From: JAWLHJ01 sp040904945
GTDB lineage: Bacteria; Gemmatimonadota; Gemmatimonadetes; Longimicrobiales; Gaopeijiaceae
Direction of reading: 5' to 3'
Assembly: GCA_040904945.1 (NCBI GenBank)
Contig: JBBDSM010000134.1
Location: 30,275-94,274 of the forward strand
Length of the DNA: 64,000 bases
A program made the translations under genes and the position numbers. Below the pieces are notes generated by a model. The model had not been told where the DNA came from. It worked only from the letters and a program-made list of their open reading frames with translations, and made no database searches. This document shows, piece by piece, positions 49,310 to 58,641 of the stretch; positions within the stretch are counted from its first letter, which is position 1; each line of letters begins with the position of its first letter.

Positions 49310-51721
49310 ATGCGCGAGCTGATCAGGGTCGACGGGCGGATCACCCTGCCCGAGCGGCTCCCGGTCGTCGCGCTCCGTGACCTCGTCTTCTTCCCCTACG
49401 TCGCCCTCCCCATCCTCGTCGGCCGCCAACGGTCCCTCGCCGCGCTGGAGGAAGCTCGAGACCAGCACGATGGGATGGTGGTCCTCGTGGCCCAGAAGGA
49501 CCCCGCCGTCGACGACCCCACGGCCAACGATCTCTTCAAGGTGGGGACCGTCGCGCGTGTGACCCAGCTGTCCACGCTCCCGGACCGGACGTGCCGGGTC
49601 ACGCTCGAAGGGCTCGGCAGGGTGCGCATTCAGCGGCTGGCGGCTTCGGCCGCCCCGCTCCGGGCCTCGGTCGAGCCGCTCGCGCCGGAGGCCGAGGACG
49701 ATCGGCACGCCGGCGATGAGAACATCGAGCGCCTCGCCACCGAGGTCATGCGCCTCTACCGCGAGTACGCCACGATCCACGAGCGGATTCCCGACGATCT
49801 GCCCGATACGCTGGGGGCGTCGGAAGACCGTGTCCGACTCGCCCACCTGGTCGCCGGGCACGTCATCGTGCCGTCGCTGGAAAAGCAGGAACTCCTGGAA
49901 GCGGAGGAGCTCGAATCCGGGCTCGAGATGCTTCGGGAGCTCCTGACCCGTGAGCTCGAGATTCTCCGTATCGAGCGCAAGCTCGACCGCCAGATCCAGA
50001 TGAGGCTCGGAGGCGACGAGCTCATGGACCTCACGACGGAGTTCCGCACAGCCCGCCGCGACGAGCGCGACGCCCCCGACGACTGGACCGAGCTGGAGGA
50101 GCGCATCCGGGGGACGCCACTTCCGGACGCGGTGCGCGAGCGCGCGGACAAGGAACTTGCGCGCCTCCGGAAGCTCAACCCGGTGGCGCCCGAAGCCGCG
50201 GTCATCCGCAACCATCTCGACTGGATCGTGGCGCTCCCGTGGTCGGAGCGTTCCGTCGACAACCTCGATGTCCGTCATGCGGCCGGGATCCTGGACGCAG
50301 ACCACTTCGGGCTCGACGAGGTGAAAGACCGGATCCTCGACCACGTGGCGGTGCTTTCCATGGTACGAGAGATGCGCGGCCCGATCCTCTGCCTCGCGGG
50401 GCCACCGGGGGTCGGCAAGACGTCGCTCGGGCGGAGCATTGCGAACGCGCTCGGGCGCGAGTTCGTGCGTGTCAGCCTGGGCGGCGTCCGGGACGAGGCG
50501 GAGATCCGCGGCCATCGGCGCACGTACGTCGGTGCGCTACCCGGTCGCATCATCCAGGGGATGCGCCGAAGCGGGACGAAGAACCCCGTGTTCCTGCTCG
50601 ACGAGGTGGACAAGCTCGCGCGCGACTTCCACGGCGACCCCGGGGCGGCGCTGCTCGAGGTGCTCGACCCGGAGCAGAACCGCACCTTCACCGACCATTA
50701 CCTGGAGGTCGAGTTCGACCTCTCGGACGTCCTCTTCGTCGCCACGGCGAATACGCTCCAGGACATTCCGGAGCCGCTCCGCGACCGGATGGAAATCATC
50801 CGTCTGCCCGGATACCTGGTCACCGAGAAGCGCCAGATCGCGACCCGCTACCTGTGGCCGCGCCAGCTCGAGGGGCATGGACTCGACCCCGAGGACGTGT
50901 CGGTCGCGCCCGAGGCGGTGGGTGAGGTCATCGAGCGGTACACGCGCGAAGCAGGCGTCCGTGAGCTCGAGCGCCGCTTCTCCCGCATCGCGCGAAAGCT
51001 GGCTCGGGCACACGCGGACGACGGTCCCACCCGGTCCGTCGTCCGCCGCGAGGACCTGAGGGAGCTCTTGGGGCCGCCGCCCTACCATCCCCCGGACCGG
51101 GATCAGGACGGCGACCGGGTCGGGATCGCAAACGGCCTCGCCTGGACGGCCACCGGAGGTGAGATCCTCGACGTCGAAGTGGCGGTCGTTCCCGGGAAGG
51201 GGCAACTGCGCCTCACCGGCACGCTCGGCGACGTCATGAAAGAATCGGCGCAGGCCGCCGTCACCTATGCGCGATCGCGGTCGGCCATGCTCGGCCTCGA
51301 CGCGGACTTCCACGAGCGTATCGACGTGCACATCCATCTGCCCGAAGGCGCGACCCCCAAAGACGGGCCCTCCGCCGGGATCACAATTGCGACGGCGCTG
51401 ATCTCCGCGCTCACCGACCGTCCGACCCGCTCGGAAGTCGCCATGACCGGCGAGATCACCCTCAGAGGGCGTGTCCTCGCCGTCGGCGGCATCAAGGAAA
51501 AGGCCGTGGCCGCCCTCCGGAACGGCGTGAGGACGGTCGTCCTCCCCGCCGCGAACGCGACCGATCTGGAGCTCCTCCCCGACGAGGTCACGGACACGGT
51601 CCACTTCAAGCTCGTGCGCACGATGGACGAGGTGCTCGAGGCGGTCCTGTCCGTACCCATGGGCGGCCGCGCCGCCTCGCGCACGGCGAATGACGCCGGC
51701 CTCGCCCTGCCCCGCTCATGA
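49310..51721 (+). CDS. lon: ATP-dependent protease Lon
   Basis: This 803-residue soluble protease has an N-terminal substrate-binding domain (LPVVALRDLVFFPYVALPILVGR), a helical neck, the AAA+ module with CLAGPPGVGKTSLGRSIANALGREF (Walker A GPPGVGKT), RVSLGGVRDEAEIRGHRRTYVGALPG, FLLDEVDKLARDF (Walker B), and a C-terminal protease domain with the catalytic Ser in TPKDGPSAGIT and the Lys in GGIKEKAVAAL. A GGAGG site precedes the ATG at 49310. It directly follows clpX and overlaps engB by four nt. Confidence 0.98.
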   Translation: MRELIRVDGRITLPERLPVVALRDLVFFPYVALPILVGRQRSLAALEEARDQHDGMVVLVAQKDPAVDDPTANDLFKVGTVARVTQLSTLPDRTCRVTLEGLGRVRIQRLAASAAPLRASVEPLAPEAEDDRHAGDENIERLATEVMRLYREYATIHERIPDDLPDTLGASEDRVRLAHLVAGHVIVPSLEKQELLEAEELESGLEMLRELLTRELEILRIERKLDRQIQMRLGGDELMDLTTEFRTARRDERDAPDDWTELEERIRGTPLPDAVRERADKELARLRKLNPVAPEAAVIRNHLDWIVALPWSERSVDNLDVRHAAGILDADHFGLDEVKDRILDHVAVLSMVREMRGPILCLAGPPGVGKTSLGRSIANALGREFVRVSLGGVRDEAEIRGHRRTYVGALPGRIIQGMRRSGTKNPVFLLDEVDKLARDFHGDPGAALLEVLDPEQNRTFTDHYLEVEFDLSDVLFVATANTLQDIPEPLRDRMEIIRLPGYLVTEKRQIATRYLWPRQLEGHGLDPEDVSVAPEAVGEVIERYTREAGVRELERRFSRIARKLARAHADDGPTRSVVRREDLRELLGPPPYHPPDRDQDGDRVGIANGLAWTATGGEILDVEVAVVPGKGQLRLTGTLGDVMKESAQAAVTYARSRSAMLGLDADFHERIDVHIHLPEGATPKDGPSAGITIATALISALTDRPTRSEVAMTGEITLRGRVLAVGGIKEKAVAALRNGVRTVVLPAANATDLELLPDEVTDTVHFKLVRTMDEVLEAVLSVPMGGRAASRTANDAGLALPRS

Positions 51722-52344
51722 AGATCGGGACCGTCGAGTACGCGGGCACGGTCGTCGACCCGGCCGCGCCGCCACCGGGGCCGCTGCCGCAGGTAGCGTT
51801 CTCCGGGCGCTCGAACGTCGGGAAGTCGTCGCTGATCAACACCCTGCTCCGTCGGACGCGCGCAAAGATCGCCCGGGTCTCCGCGACGCCGGGGAAGACG
51901 CAGGCGCTCAACTTCTACCGGGTGAACGACCGCTTCTTCCTCGTCGACCTTCCCGGCTACGGCTTCGCGCGCGTTCCGCAGGGAACGAGGGATGCCTGGG
52001 CGGGGCTCATCGAGGGGTATCTGGCCGGCTCTCGCCATCTGCGGGGCGTCGTGCACCTCGTCGACGCCCGTCACACGCCCACGAAGCACGACCGGCAGAT
52101 GGTCGCCTACCTGGCGGGAGTCGGCGTCCCGGCGCTGATCGTGATGAACAAAATGGACAAGCTGTCGCGGAGCGAGCGCCGCAAGGCGCTGGACCGGGCC
52201 GCCGAGACCCTCGATGTCGAAGAGGCGCAGCTCCTCGCCTTCTCCTCGAAGACCGGGGAGGGCCGAGACGAGCTTCTCGAGGCCATCGAGTCGCTGATCG
52301 ACACCGAGGCGGAGGTCGCTACCGACGGAGGTCAGGGGGCGTGA
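51718..52344 (+). CDS. engB: Ribosome biogenesis GTP-binding protein YsxC/EngB
   Basis: This 208-residue TrmE-Era-EngA-type GTPase helps assemble the large ribosomal subunit. G motifs are G1 GRSNVGKSSLINTLL, the G2 region TPGKTQALNFY, G3 DLPGYGFARV and G4 NKMDKLS, followed by FSSKTGEGRDEL. The ATG overlaps the lon stop (ATGA), and its own stop overlaps the GTG start of the following lipoprotein gene, so all three are likely translated together. The lon-engB neighbourhood is common. Confidence 0.97.
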   Translation: MKIGTVEYAGTVVDPAAPPPGPLPQVAFSGRSNVGKSSLINTLLRRTRAKIARVSATPGKTQALNFYRVNDRFFLVDLPGYGFARVPQGTRDAWAGLIEGYLAGSRHLRGVVHLVDARHTPTKHDRQMVAYLAGVGVPALIVMNKMDKLSRSERRKALDRAAETLDVEEAQLLAFSSKTGEGRDELLEAIESLIDTEAEVATDGGQGA

Positions 52345-52982
52345 GGACGGGCCTGGTGGCCCTGTGCCTGGCGCTGACCGCTGGCTGCGCTCTGTCCTCG
52401 GGCCCGGCCCCCGGGAGCCAGGAAGGTGCCTCCACGCTCACCGACGGGCCACTGCCGCCGCCCGGGCACGGTACTCTGTCGCAAAGGGACGTCTCGATCA
52501 CCCTACGGAGCGGCGATCTCCAACTCATGGTCACGCCGCTCGCGCCGTCCGTACTCGTGGCCACGGCTCCGGACACCTACCGACGCCTCGACGCGCTGGC
52601 GGCAGCCCATCGTGCCCGGCCGGAAGCTCCGTCGCTCTTCCTCGTCTCGTTCTTCTCGGATCGGCCGGAGGTCCGTTTCGTGCCGGAGGAGGTCCAGCTC
52701 GTGTCCCGGGGGATGCGCGCGCGCCCGATCGACATCCTGCCGATCACGCCCGGGTGGGGGGCCGGGCGGGTGGCCCAGCGCGACACGGAGACGGCGATCT
52801 ACATGTTCGATCGATCGGTCGATCTGGAGTCGGATCTCGTGCTCCACTACGGGCTGGAGCAGGTCTCGACCTGGGCGGTGACGCTCACGAGGATCCAGGC
52901 GGAGCGGGCGCGGGCGCGGGCCCGTGCGACCGGGGCCACCCCCGGTCACTCTTCCAGTTCGTACTTCGAGATCTTGCGGTAG
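52341..52982 (+). CDS. Hypothetical lipoprotein
   Basis: This 213-residue exported protein starts with GTG at 52341 (overlapping the engB stop). A lipobox signal is visible (LCLALTAGCALSSG, Cys near residue 16), then a Pro/Gly-rich linker, then a compact beta-rich domain with ITLRSGDLQLMVTPLAP, SLFLVSFFSDRPEVRFVPEEVQL and TAIYMFDRSVDLESDLVLHYG. No family is recognised. The last 37 nt overlap the convergent sigma54 activator gene, where the tail becomes Arg/Ala-rich. Its role beside ribosome and protease genes is unclear. Confidence 0.75.
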   Translation: MRTGLVALCLALTAGCALSSGPAPGSQEGASTLTDGPLPPPGHGTLSQRDVSITLRSGDLQLMVTPLAPSVLVATAPDTYRRLDALAAAHRARPEAPSLFLVSFFSDRPEVRFVPEEVQLVSRGMRARPIDILPITPGWGAGRVAQRDTETAIYMFDRSVDLESDLVLHYGLEQVSTWAVTLTRIQAERARARARATGATPGHSSSSYFEILR

Positions 52983-54637
52983 AGCGTCCGCTCTCCGATG
53001 CCGAGGAGCTCGGCGGCCTTTCGCCGATTCCCGTCGACCTCGGCCAGGGCCGCCTCGATGGCGCGCCGCTCCATCTCCTCGATCGTCATCCCGGGACGGT
53101 AGACCACCTCTCGTCCATTCGCCTTCGAAGCGCCGTCCTCGTCCTCGGGCGTCTCGTCACCCGCCTCGCCTCGGCCGCGCGCGTACGCGACTTCCTCCTC
53201 CTCCAGCGCTTCCTCCTCGGCCGGCCGACCGCGCGAGTAGGGACCGAGCTCCAGACCGCGGCGCCCCTCCGCGGACAGGTGATCATCCTGGCGGCGGCCG
53301 CCACCGAGCCGACCGAGGACGGCCTCCCCGACCTCACCCAGGTCCGGATGCTCGCTCCGGTACGCTTCGAACTCCCGTCGCAAGTCGTCGACGTCGACCC
53401 GGAGCTCCACCAGCGTGCGGAACACGAACTCGAGCTCTGGGCGCACATCCGCGGAACCTCGGGTGTCCTCGGACCGGCCGCTCCCCGCCCGGGGAATGCG
53501 CGCCGGTAGCAGCGATGCGCCCCTGCCCTCCCGGACCTCGTTCGGGATGTCCTCGGGGCGGATGACCTGGCCATGCGCGAGCACGACCATCGACTCGACG
53601 AGATTCCGGAGCTCCCGCACGTTTCCCGGCCACGTGTAGACCCGGAGAATCTCCATGGCCTCCGCGTTGATCCCTGGGAAGTCGAGGTCGTGGGTCTCCG
53701 ACACCTCGCGCACGAAGGCCTCGATCAGGAGCGGGATGTCGTCCCGCCGCTCGCGGAGGGGTGGAAGCTCGATGCTGAGCACGTTCAGCCGGAAGAAGAG
53801 ATCGCGCCGGAACTCTCCGATGGCGACGAGCTGGCGGAGCTCCTGGTTCGTAGCGGCCACGATGCGGACGTCTACCTTGGTGGACTTTTCCCCTCCCACC
53901 CGGTAGAACTCGCGCTGTTCCAGAACCCTCAGCAGCTTGGTCTGCGTCGCCAGCGGCATCTCCCCGATCTCGTCGAGGAAGATGGTCCCATTGCTGGCCA
54001 GCTCGAACAGACCCCGCCTGGAATCGATGGCGCCGGTGAACGCGCCCTTCTCGTGTCCGAAGAGCTCGGACTCGAGGAGCGTCTCGGACAGCGCCGCGAC
54101 GTTGACGGCGATGAACGGCTTGTGGCGCCGCGGAGAAAGGGCGTGTATGCCACGCGCGACCAACTCCTTGCCCGTGCCCGACTCACCGGTGACGAGCACC
54201 GTCGAGCCCACGGGCGCGATCTGGACGACGCGCTCCAGCACCTGGTGCATGGCGTCGGTCTGGCCGACGATGCCGGTGACCCGTCGGAGCCGGCGCCTCT
54301 CGACGACGCCCCGACCGACCAGCACGATGTCGGCCACGGGGGTCGACCGGGCGAAGACTTCGTCGAAGCCGGGCCGCTGGGCAGGCGGCAGCCGATCCTT
54401 GTCGGCCACCACGAATACCGGGATGTGGAGACGGTCCCGCGCGTACGCGGTGAGGCCTTCTCTCCCCTCCTCCGGCATGTCCGTCAGGATGAGGAGCTCG
54501 GCCCCCTCGACGCCGTCCACATCCTCGGAAGGCGTGACCAGCTCGACGGGATACCCCGCGTCGCGGAAGCCGTCGCGCAGCTTTCCCGCAAGCGGGAGGT
54601 CGTGTGTGGAGATGAGAACCCGCTCCTGCCGCTTCAC
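52946..54637 (-). CDS. Sigma54-dependent transcriptional activator (NtrC-type) with degenerate receiver
   Basis: This is a 563-residue protein. Residues 1-115 look like a response-regulator receiver, but the N-terminal acidic pair is missing (LISTHD instead of a V-D-D type motif); only Asp53 (LILTDMP) fits the phosphorylation site. The AAA+ domain has Walker A GESGTGKE (151-158), the sigma54-contact loop GAFTGA (198-203), Walker B FLDEIGE (220-226) and an arginine-finger region FRRDLFFRLNV. An insert of about 140 residues (about 375-515), acidic and low in complexity, separates it from a Fis-type HTH (536-558, GNRRKAAELLGIGERTLYRKI). It activates RNA polymerase-sigma54 at promoters not identifiable here. 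GTG start overlaps the moaB stop. Confidence 0.92.
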   Translation of the reverse strand: MKRQERVLISTHDLPLAGKLRDGFRDAGYPVELVTPSEDVDGVEGAELLILTDMPEEGREGLTAYARDRLHIPVFVVADKDRLPPAQRPGFDEVFARSTPVADIVLVGRGVVERRRLRRVTGIVGQTDAMHQVLERVVQIAPVGSTVLVTGESGTGKELVARGIHALSPRRHKPFIAVNVAALSETLLESELFGHEKGAFTGAIDSRRGLFELASNGTIFLDEIGEMPLATQTKLLRVLEQREFYRVGGEKSTKVDVRIVAATNQELRQLVAIGEFRRDLFFRLNVLSIELPPLRERRDDIPLLIEAFVREVSETHDLDFPGINAEAMEILRVYTWPGNVRELRNLVESMVVLAHGQVIRPEDIPNEVREGRGASLLPARIPRAGSGRSEDTRGSADVRPELEFVFRTLVELRVDVDDLRREFEAYRSEHPDLGEVGEAVLGRLGGGRRQDDHLSAEGRRGLELGPYSRGRPAEEEALEEEEVAYARGRGEAGDETPEDEDGASKANGREVVYRPGMTIEEMERRAIEAALAEVDGNRRKAAELLGIGERTLYRKISKYELEE

Positions 54638-55140
54638 CGGTCCTTCTCCGAACCGTCGTGCGCGGTGTCCTCGCCCCGCAGCATCCTGACGACATGCGGC
54701 AGGATCCGTCCGAGCACCTCGAGCCCGTCTTCCACTCCGGAAGTGCTCCCGGGAAGGTTCACGATCAGGGTACGGCCGCGCGTGCCGGCCACGCCGCGCG
54801 ACAACGCGGCGAACGGTGTCGAGCCGAGACCGTGCACGCGAAGCGCTTCGGCGATCCCGGGCGCCTCGCGCTCGAGCACGGCGCGGGTGGCCTCGGGCGT
54901 GACGTCGCGCGGCGTGAGTCCCGTGCCCCCGGTCGTCAGGACGAGGTCCGGGGCCAGGCCGTCGGCCCACGCCGAGAGCACACCCGCGATCCTGCCCGTC
55001 TCGTCCGGCACGACGTCCCGCGCGACGACCTCGGCCTCGCTCTCCCGACACCACGCGACGATGCGCTCCCCGCTCAGGTCCTCGCGGGTCCCGTGCGCGC
55101 AGCCGTCGCTGACGGTCAGAATGCCTACCCTCGTACTCAC
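54634..55140 (-). CDS. Molybdenum cofactor biosynthesis protein MoaB/Mog type
   Basis: This 168-residue MogA/MoaB-fold protein adenylylates or binds molybdopterin before MoeA action. Motifs are STRVGILTVSDGCAHGTREDLSG (start), DLVLTTGGTGLTPRDVTPEAT (substrate-binding GGTG and D) and RTLIVNLPGSTSGVEDGLEVL. The start is GTG at 55140, overlapping the gcvT stop. MoeA is encoded at 6.5 kb. Its placement between gcvT and a regulator appears to reflect operon packing rather than pathway. Confidence 0.93.
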   Translation of the reverse strand: MSTRVGILTVSDGCAHGTREDLSGERIVAWCRESEAEVVARDVVPDETGRIAGVLSAWADGLAPDLVLTTGGTGLTPRDVTPEATRAVLEREAPGIAEALRVHGLGSTPFAALSRGVAGTRGRTLIVNLPGSTSGVEDGLEVLGRILPHVVRMLRGEDTAHDGSEKDR

Positions 55141-56243
55141 CGCCCGATCGACCCCTCCCGGTAGAAGGGAGGCCGGGTCACGGTGGCCGCCAGCAGGCGT
55201 CCGCGCGCGTCGACCTGGAGCGAGGTGCCCTCCGCCGCCAGCGCCACGGGCACGTATCCGAGCGCGATCCCGTAGCCCAGCGACGGGCTGACGGTGCCGC
55301 TCGTCAGGACACCCACCTCCTCGCCGTCGGACGCGACCGGGTATCCCGGACGCGGGAAGCCCCGTTCCTCGAGCTTCAGCCCGACCAGCTTCCGCTCCAG
55401 CCCCGCTTCCTTCTGCCGGCGGAGCGCGTCGCGGCCGACGAAGTCACCCTTGTCGAGCTTCGTGAGCCATCCGAGACCCGACTCGAGCGTGGTATGCTCG
55501 TCGTCGAGATCGTTGCCGTAGAGAGGATATCCCACCTCGAGCCGCAGGGAATCGCGGGCGCCCAGCCCGGCCGGCACGACCTGGTCGCCGCCGGCGCTCA
55601 GAATCTTCCGCCACAGCTCGGGTGCGGCGGTGGCCGGCAGGTACAGCTCGAATCCGTCCTCCCCAGTGTAGCCGGTGCCGCTGATCACGGCCGACGCGCC
55701 GGCGACCGTGCCTTCGCCGAAGCGGTAATAGCGGATGTCGTCGAGATCGAGATCCACGAGCGGCCGCAGAACCTCGCGCGCGCCCGGCCCCTGGAGCGCG
55801 AGGAGCGCGGTCTCGTCCGAGGCGTCCTGAACGTCGACGTCGAGCCCTTCGGCATGCTCGCGAATCCAGGCGAGATCCTTGTCCAGGTTCGCCGCGTTGA
55901 CCACCAGCATGTAGCGGTCCTCGAACCGGTACACGATGAGGTCGTCGACGACACACCCCGACTCGAAGCACATCGCGGAATACTGGGCCTGGCCCACCTC
56001 GATCTTTCCGGCGTCGTTCACCGACACCTTCTGGATGAGCGCCAGCGCGTCCGGGCCGGTCACCATGAACTCACCCATGTGCGACACGTCGAAGAGGCCG
56101 GCCCGCTCCCGCACGGCCTTGTGCTCGGCGGTGATCCCCGTCGGATACTGGACCGGCATCTCGAAGCCGGCGAACGGCACCAGCTTGGCGTCGAGTCGGA
56201 CGTGCTCCTCGTGGAGCGGAGTGCGCTTCAGGGCTTCGGTCAT
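55137..56243 (-). CDS. gcvT: Glycine cleavage system aminomethyltransferase (T protein)
   Basis: This 368-residue folate enzyme transfers the aminomethyl carbon of glycine to tetrahydrofolate. It shows KRTPLHEEHVRLDAKLVPFAGFEMPVQYPTGITAEHKAVRERAGLFDVSHMGEF (read as VPFAGFEMPVQY and AGLFDVSHMGEF), YTGEDGFELYLPA, GLGARDSLRLEVGYPLYGNDLDDEHTTLESGLGW (read as GARDSLRLEVGYPLYGNDL), and DFVGRDALRRQKEAG. gcvH and gcvP are not in the window, so the system is split. ATG overlaps the argF stop. Confidence 0.96.
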   Translation of the reverse strand: MTEALKRTPLHEEHVRLDAKLVPFAGFEMPVQYPTGITAEHKAVRERAGLFDVSHMGEFMVTGPDALALIQKVSVNDAGKIEVGQAQYSAMCFESGCVVDDLIVYRFEDRYMLVVNAANLDKDLAWIREHAEGLDVDVQDASDETALLALQGPGAREVLRPLVDLDLDDIRYYRFGEGTVAGASAVISGTGYTGEDGFELYLPATAAPELWRKILSAGGDQVVPAGLGARDSLRLEVGYPLYGNDLDDEHTTLESGLGWLTKLDKGDFVGRDALRRQKEAGLERKLVGLKLEERGFPRPGYPVASDGEEVGVLTSGTVSPSLGYGIALGYVPVALAAEGTSLQVDARGRLLAATVTRPPFYREGSIGR

Positions 56244-57160
56244 TTCATCAACTCCAACAAAATGGCTTTCTGTACGTGCAGCCGATTCTCGGCTTCGTCG
56301 AAGATCCGCGACTGCGGCCCGTCGATCACGCTCGCGGAGACCTCCTCGCCCCGGTGGGCGGGGAGGCAGTGGAGGAAGATGGCCTCGGGACCGGCCCCGG
56401 CCATGAGGGCGTCGTTCACCATGAATCCCTCGAAGGCCGCGCGGCGCGCCTGGGCTTCCTCCTCCTGTCCCATGGACGCCCAGACGTCGGTCGTGACCAC
56501 GTCGGCGCCGTCGACGGCCTCGTGGGGATCACGCGTGAGGGTCACACGCCCCTCGGTCGAAGCCCGCTCGAAGATGGCCGGGTTGGGGTCATACCCCTTG
56601 GGGCAAGCGAGCCGCAGCTCGAAGCCGAGCCGCTGGGCCGCGTTCAGCCACGAGTTGGCCATGTTGTTCCCGTCTCCGACCCAAGCGACGACACGACGGT
56701 CGTGCTCGTCGTCGAAGGCCTCGGTGACCGTCTGGAGGTCGGCCAGGACCTGGCACGGGTGGAGGAGGTCCGTCAGCGCATTCACCACAGGCACCTCGGC
56801 GTACTCGGCCAGCTCGACGACCTCTGCGTGCTCGAAGGTCCGGATGACGATCCCATCGACCATGCGGGACAGCACGCCCGCCGTGTCCCGGATCTCCTCG
56901 CCCCGTCCGATCTGGCTGTCCCGCTCGGACAAGAAAAGCGCGTGGCCCCCGAGTTGGGTCATGCCGACCTCGAACGAGACCCGGGTCCGGGTCGAGCTCT
57001 TCCGGAAGATCATCGCGAGGCTCTTCCCGGTGAGCATCGCCGGGTCTTCCCGCCGCTTGAGGCGCCGGGCACGGTCGAGCACCGCGGCCAACTCGTCCCG
57101 GCTGAAGTCCGTGATCGCCAGAAAGTCCCGATGGTCACCGCCCCTGGTGCCAGCCGTCAC
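56240..57160 (-). CDS. argF: Ornithine carbamoyltransferase
   Basis: This 306-residue arginine-pathway enzyme makes citrulline from ornithine and carbamoyl phosphate. Motifs are KSSTRTRVSFEVGMTQLGGHALFL (carbamoyl-phosphate loop STRTR), HPCQVLADLQTV (HPxQ), VAWVGDGNNMANSW (the D-x-N-N ornithine region) and FLHCLPAHRGEEVS (HCLP). These point to OTC rather than aspartate carbamoyltransferase or acetylornithine carbamoyltransferase, although the last is hard to exclude by eye. GTG start at 57160 overlaps the hslU stop; stop overlaps gcvT start. It is unusual to find it in an hslVU operon. Confidence 0.93.
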   Translation of the reverse strand: MTAGTRGGDHRDFLAITDFSRDELAAVLDRARRLKRREDPAMLTGKSLAMIFRKSSTRTRVSFEVGMTQLGGHALFLSERDSQIGRGEEIRDTAGVLSRMVDGIVIRTFEHAEVVELAEYAEVPVVNALTDLLHPCQVLADLQTVTEAFDDEHDRRVVAWVGDGNNMANSWLNAAQRLGFELRLACPKGYDPNPAIFERASTEGRVTLTRDPHEAVDGADVVTTDVWASMGQEEEAQARRAAFEGFMVNDALMAGAGPEAIFLHCLPAHRGEEVSASVIDGPQSRIFDEAENRLHVQKAILLELMK

Positions 57161-58641
57161 AGGATGTACCGGCTCAGGTCTTCATCCTCGGCGACCTTCG
57201 TCAGGCGATCCCGGACGAAGTCCCCGTCGACCACGTAGCGCTCGGAAGCCTTGTCGGGGAGGTCGAAGAGCACGTCCTCGAGGAGCGTGGTCATGACCGT
57301 CTGGAGCCGGCGGGCTCCGATGTTCTCCATGCGGTCGTTCAGCCGCATGGCGATGCGCGCGATCTCGTCGATCCCCTCTTCGGTGAACTCGATGTGCGCG
57401 CCTTCGGTCTCGATGAGCATCCGGTACTGCTCGAGGAGGGCGTTCTTCGGCTCCTTCAGGATGCGCACGAAGTCCTCTTCGTTCAGGCTCCGGAGCTCGA
57501 CCCGGACCGGGAAGCGGCCCTGCAGCTCGGGAATGAGGTCCGACGGCTTCGAGACGTGGAAAGCGCCGGCGGCGATGAAGAGGATGTGGTCGGTGCGGAC
57601 CAGTCCGTACTTCGTGGCGACGGTGGATCCCTCGACGATGGGAAGCAGGTCGCGTTGGACGCCCTGGCGGCTCACGTCGGGGCCGTGGCCTCCGCGTTCC
57701 CCCGCGATCTTGTCGATCTCGTCCAGGAATACGATCCCCATCTCCTCGACCCGGTAGAGCGCCTCGTTCACCACCTCGTCCATATCGACGAGCTTCTCCA
57801 GCTCGTCCTGCAGCAGGATGCGGCGTGCCTCGCCCACCGAGACCGTCCGCCGCTTCGTGCGCTTCGGAAGCATGTCCTGCAGCATCTCGGTGAAGTTGTG
57901 GTCGAGCCCCTCTCCGCCCATGGGGAGCATCATGCTGTCGATGGAGGGCGCCTGGGTGACCTCGATCTCGACCTCGCGGTCCTCGAGCTTCCCGTCGTCG
58001 AGCAGCTTCCGGAGCTTCTCGCGCGTGCGCTTGCGGCGCTCCTGGATCTCTTCCGTGCCCCGTTGGATCCCCTCCGGTCCCGCCACGTACACCTTGGGCC
58101 GCTCTTCATCGTCTTCCTTCGGCGGCTCGGGATCGGGGTTCGACGCCGGCAGGAGCAGGTCGAGGAGGCGCTCGACCACGCGAGCCTCCGCAATGTCCTG
58201 CACCTCGTACTCACGGTCCGCCCGAACCAGGTTGATGGCGATGTCGACCAGGTCCCGGATCATCGACTCCACGTCGCGCCCGACGTAGCCGACCTCGGTG
58301 AACTTGGAGGCCTCGACCTTCAGGAAGGGCGCACCCGCGAGCCGGGCGAGGCGGCGGGCGATCTCGGTCTTACCCACGCCCGTCGGGCCGATGAGGATCA
58401 GGTTGTTCGGGATGATTTCCTGCCGCATCTCCTCTTCGACGCGCTGCCTCCGCCACCGATTGCGGAGCACGATCGCCACGGCCTTCTTCGCCGCGCTCTG
58501 ACCGACGATGTACTTGTCGAGCTCCGCGACGATCTGGCGCGGAGTCAGCTCGTCCAGCCACGCCTCCATCTCCTCCGGGTTCTCCGAGCCCTCGGCCGGC
58601 GGCTCCGGAGGGTTGTCCTTCTCCGCGATCTCTATGCTCAT
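57157..58641 (-). CDS. hslU: ATP-dependent protease ATPase subunit HslU
   Basis: This 494-residue AAA+ unfoldase partners HslV. It has LTPRQIVAELDKYIVGQSAAKKAVAIVLRNRWRR (read as ELDKYIVGQSAAKKAV), Walker A LIGPTGVGKTEIARRLA, the GYVGRDVES pore motif, Walker B GIVFLDEIDKIAG and the C-terminal ENIGARRLQTVMTTLLEDVLFDLP with the HslV-contacting tail ending DLSRYIL. The intermediate (I) domain is long and charged, with a stretch PDPEPPKEDDEERPKV, which explains the length above the usual 440-460. Stop and start overlaps link it to argF and hslV. Confidence 0.97.
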   Translation of the reverse strand: MSIEIAEKDNPPEPPAEGSENPEEMEAWLDELTPRQIVAELDKYIVGQSAAKKAVAIVLRNRWRRQRVEEEMRQEIIPNNLILIGPTGVGKTEIARRLARLAGAPFLKVEASKFTEVGYVGRDVESMIRDLVDIAINLVRADREYEVQDIAEARVVERLLDLLLPASNPDPEPPKEDDEERPKVYVAGPEGIQRGTEEIQERRKRTREKLRKLLDDGKLEDREVEIEVTQAPSIDSMMLPMGGEGLDHNFTEMLQDMLPKRTKRRTVSVGEARRILLQDELEKLVDMDEVVNEALYRVEEMGIVFLDEIDKIAGERGGHGPDVSRQGVQRDLLPIVEGSTVATKYGLVRTDHILFIAAGAFHVSKPSDLIPELQGRFPVRVELRSLNEEDFVRILKEPKNALLEQYRMLIETEGAHIEFTEEGIDEIARIAMRLNDRMENIGARRLQTVMTTLLEDVLFDLPDKASERYVVDGDFVRDRLTKVAEDEDLSRYIL

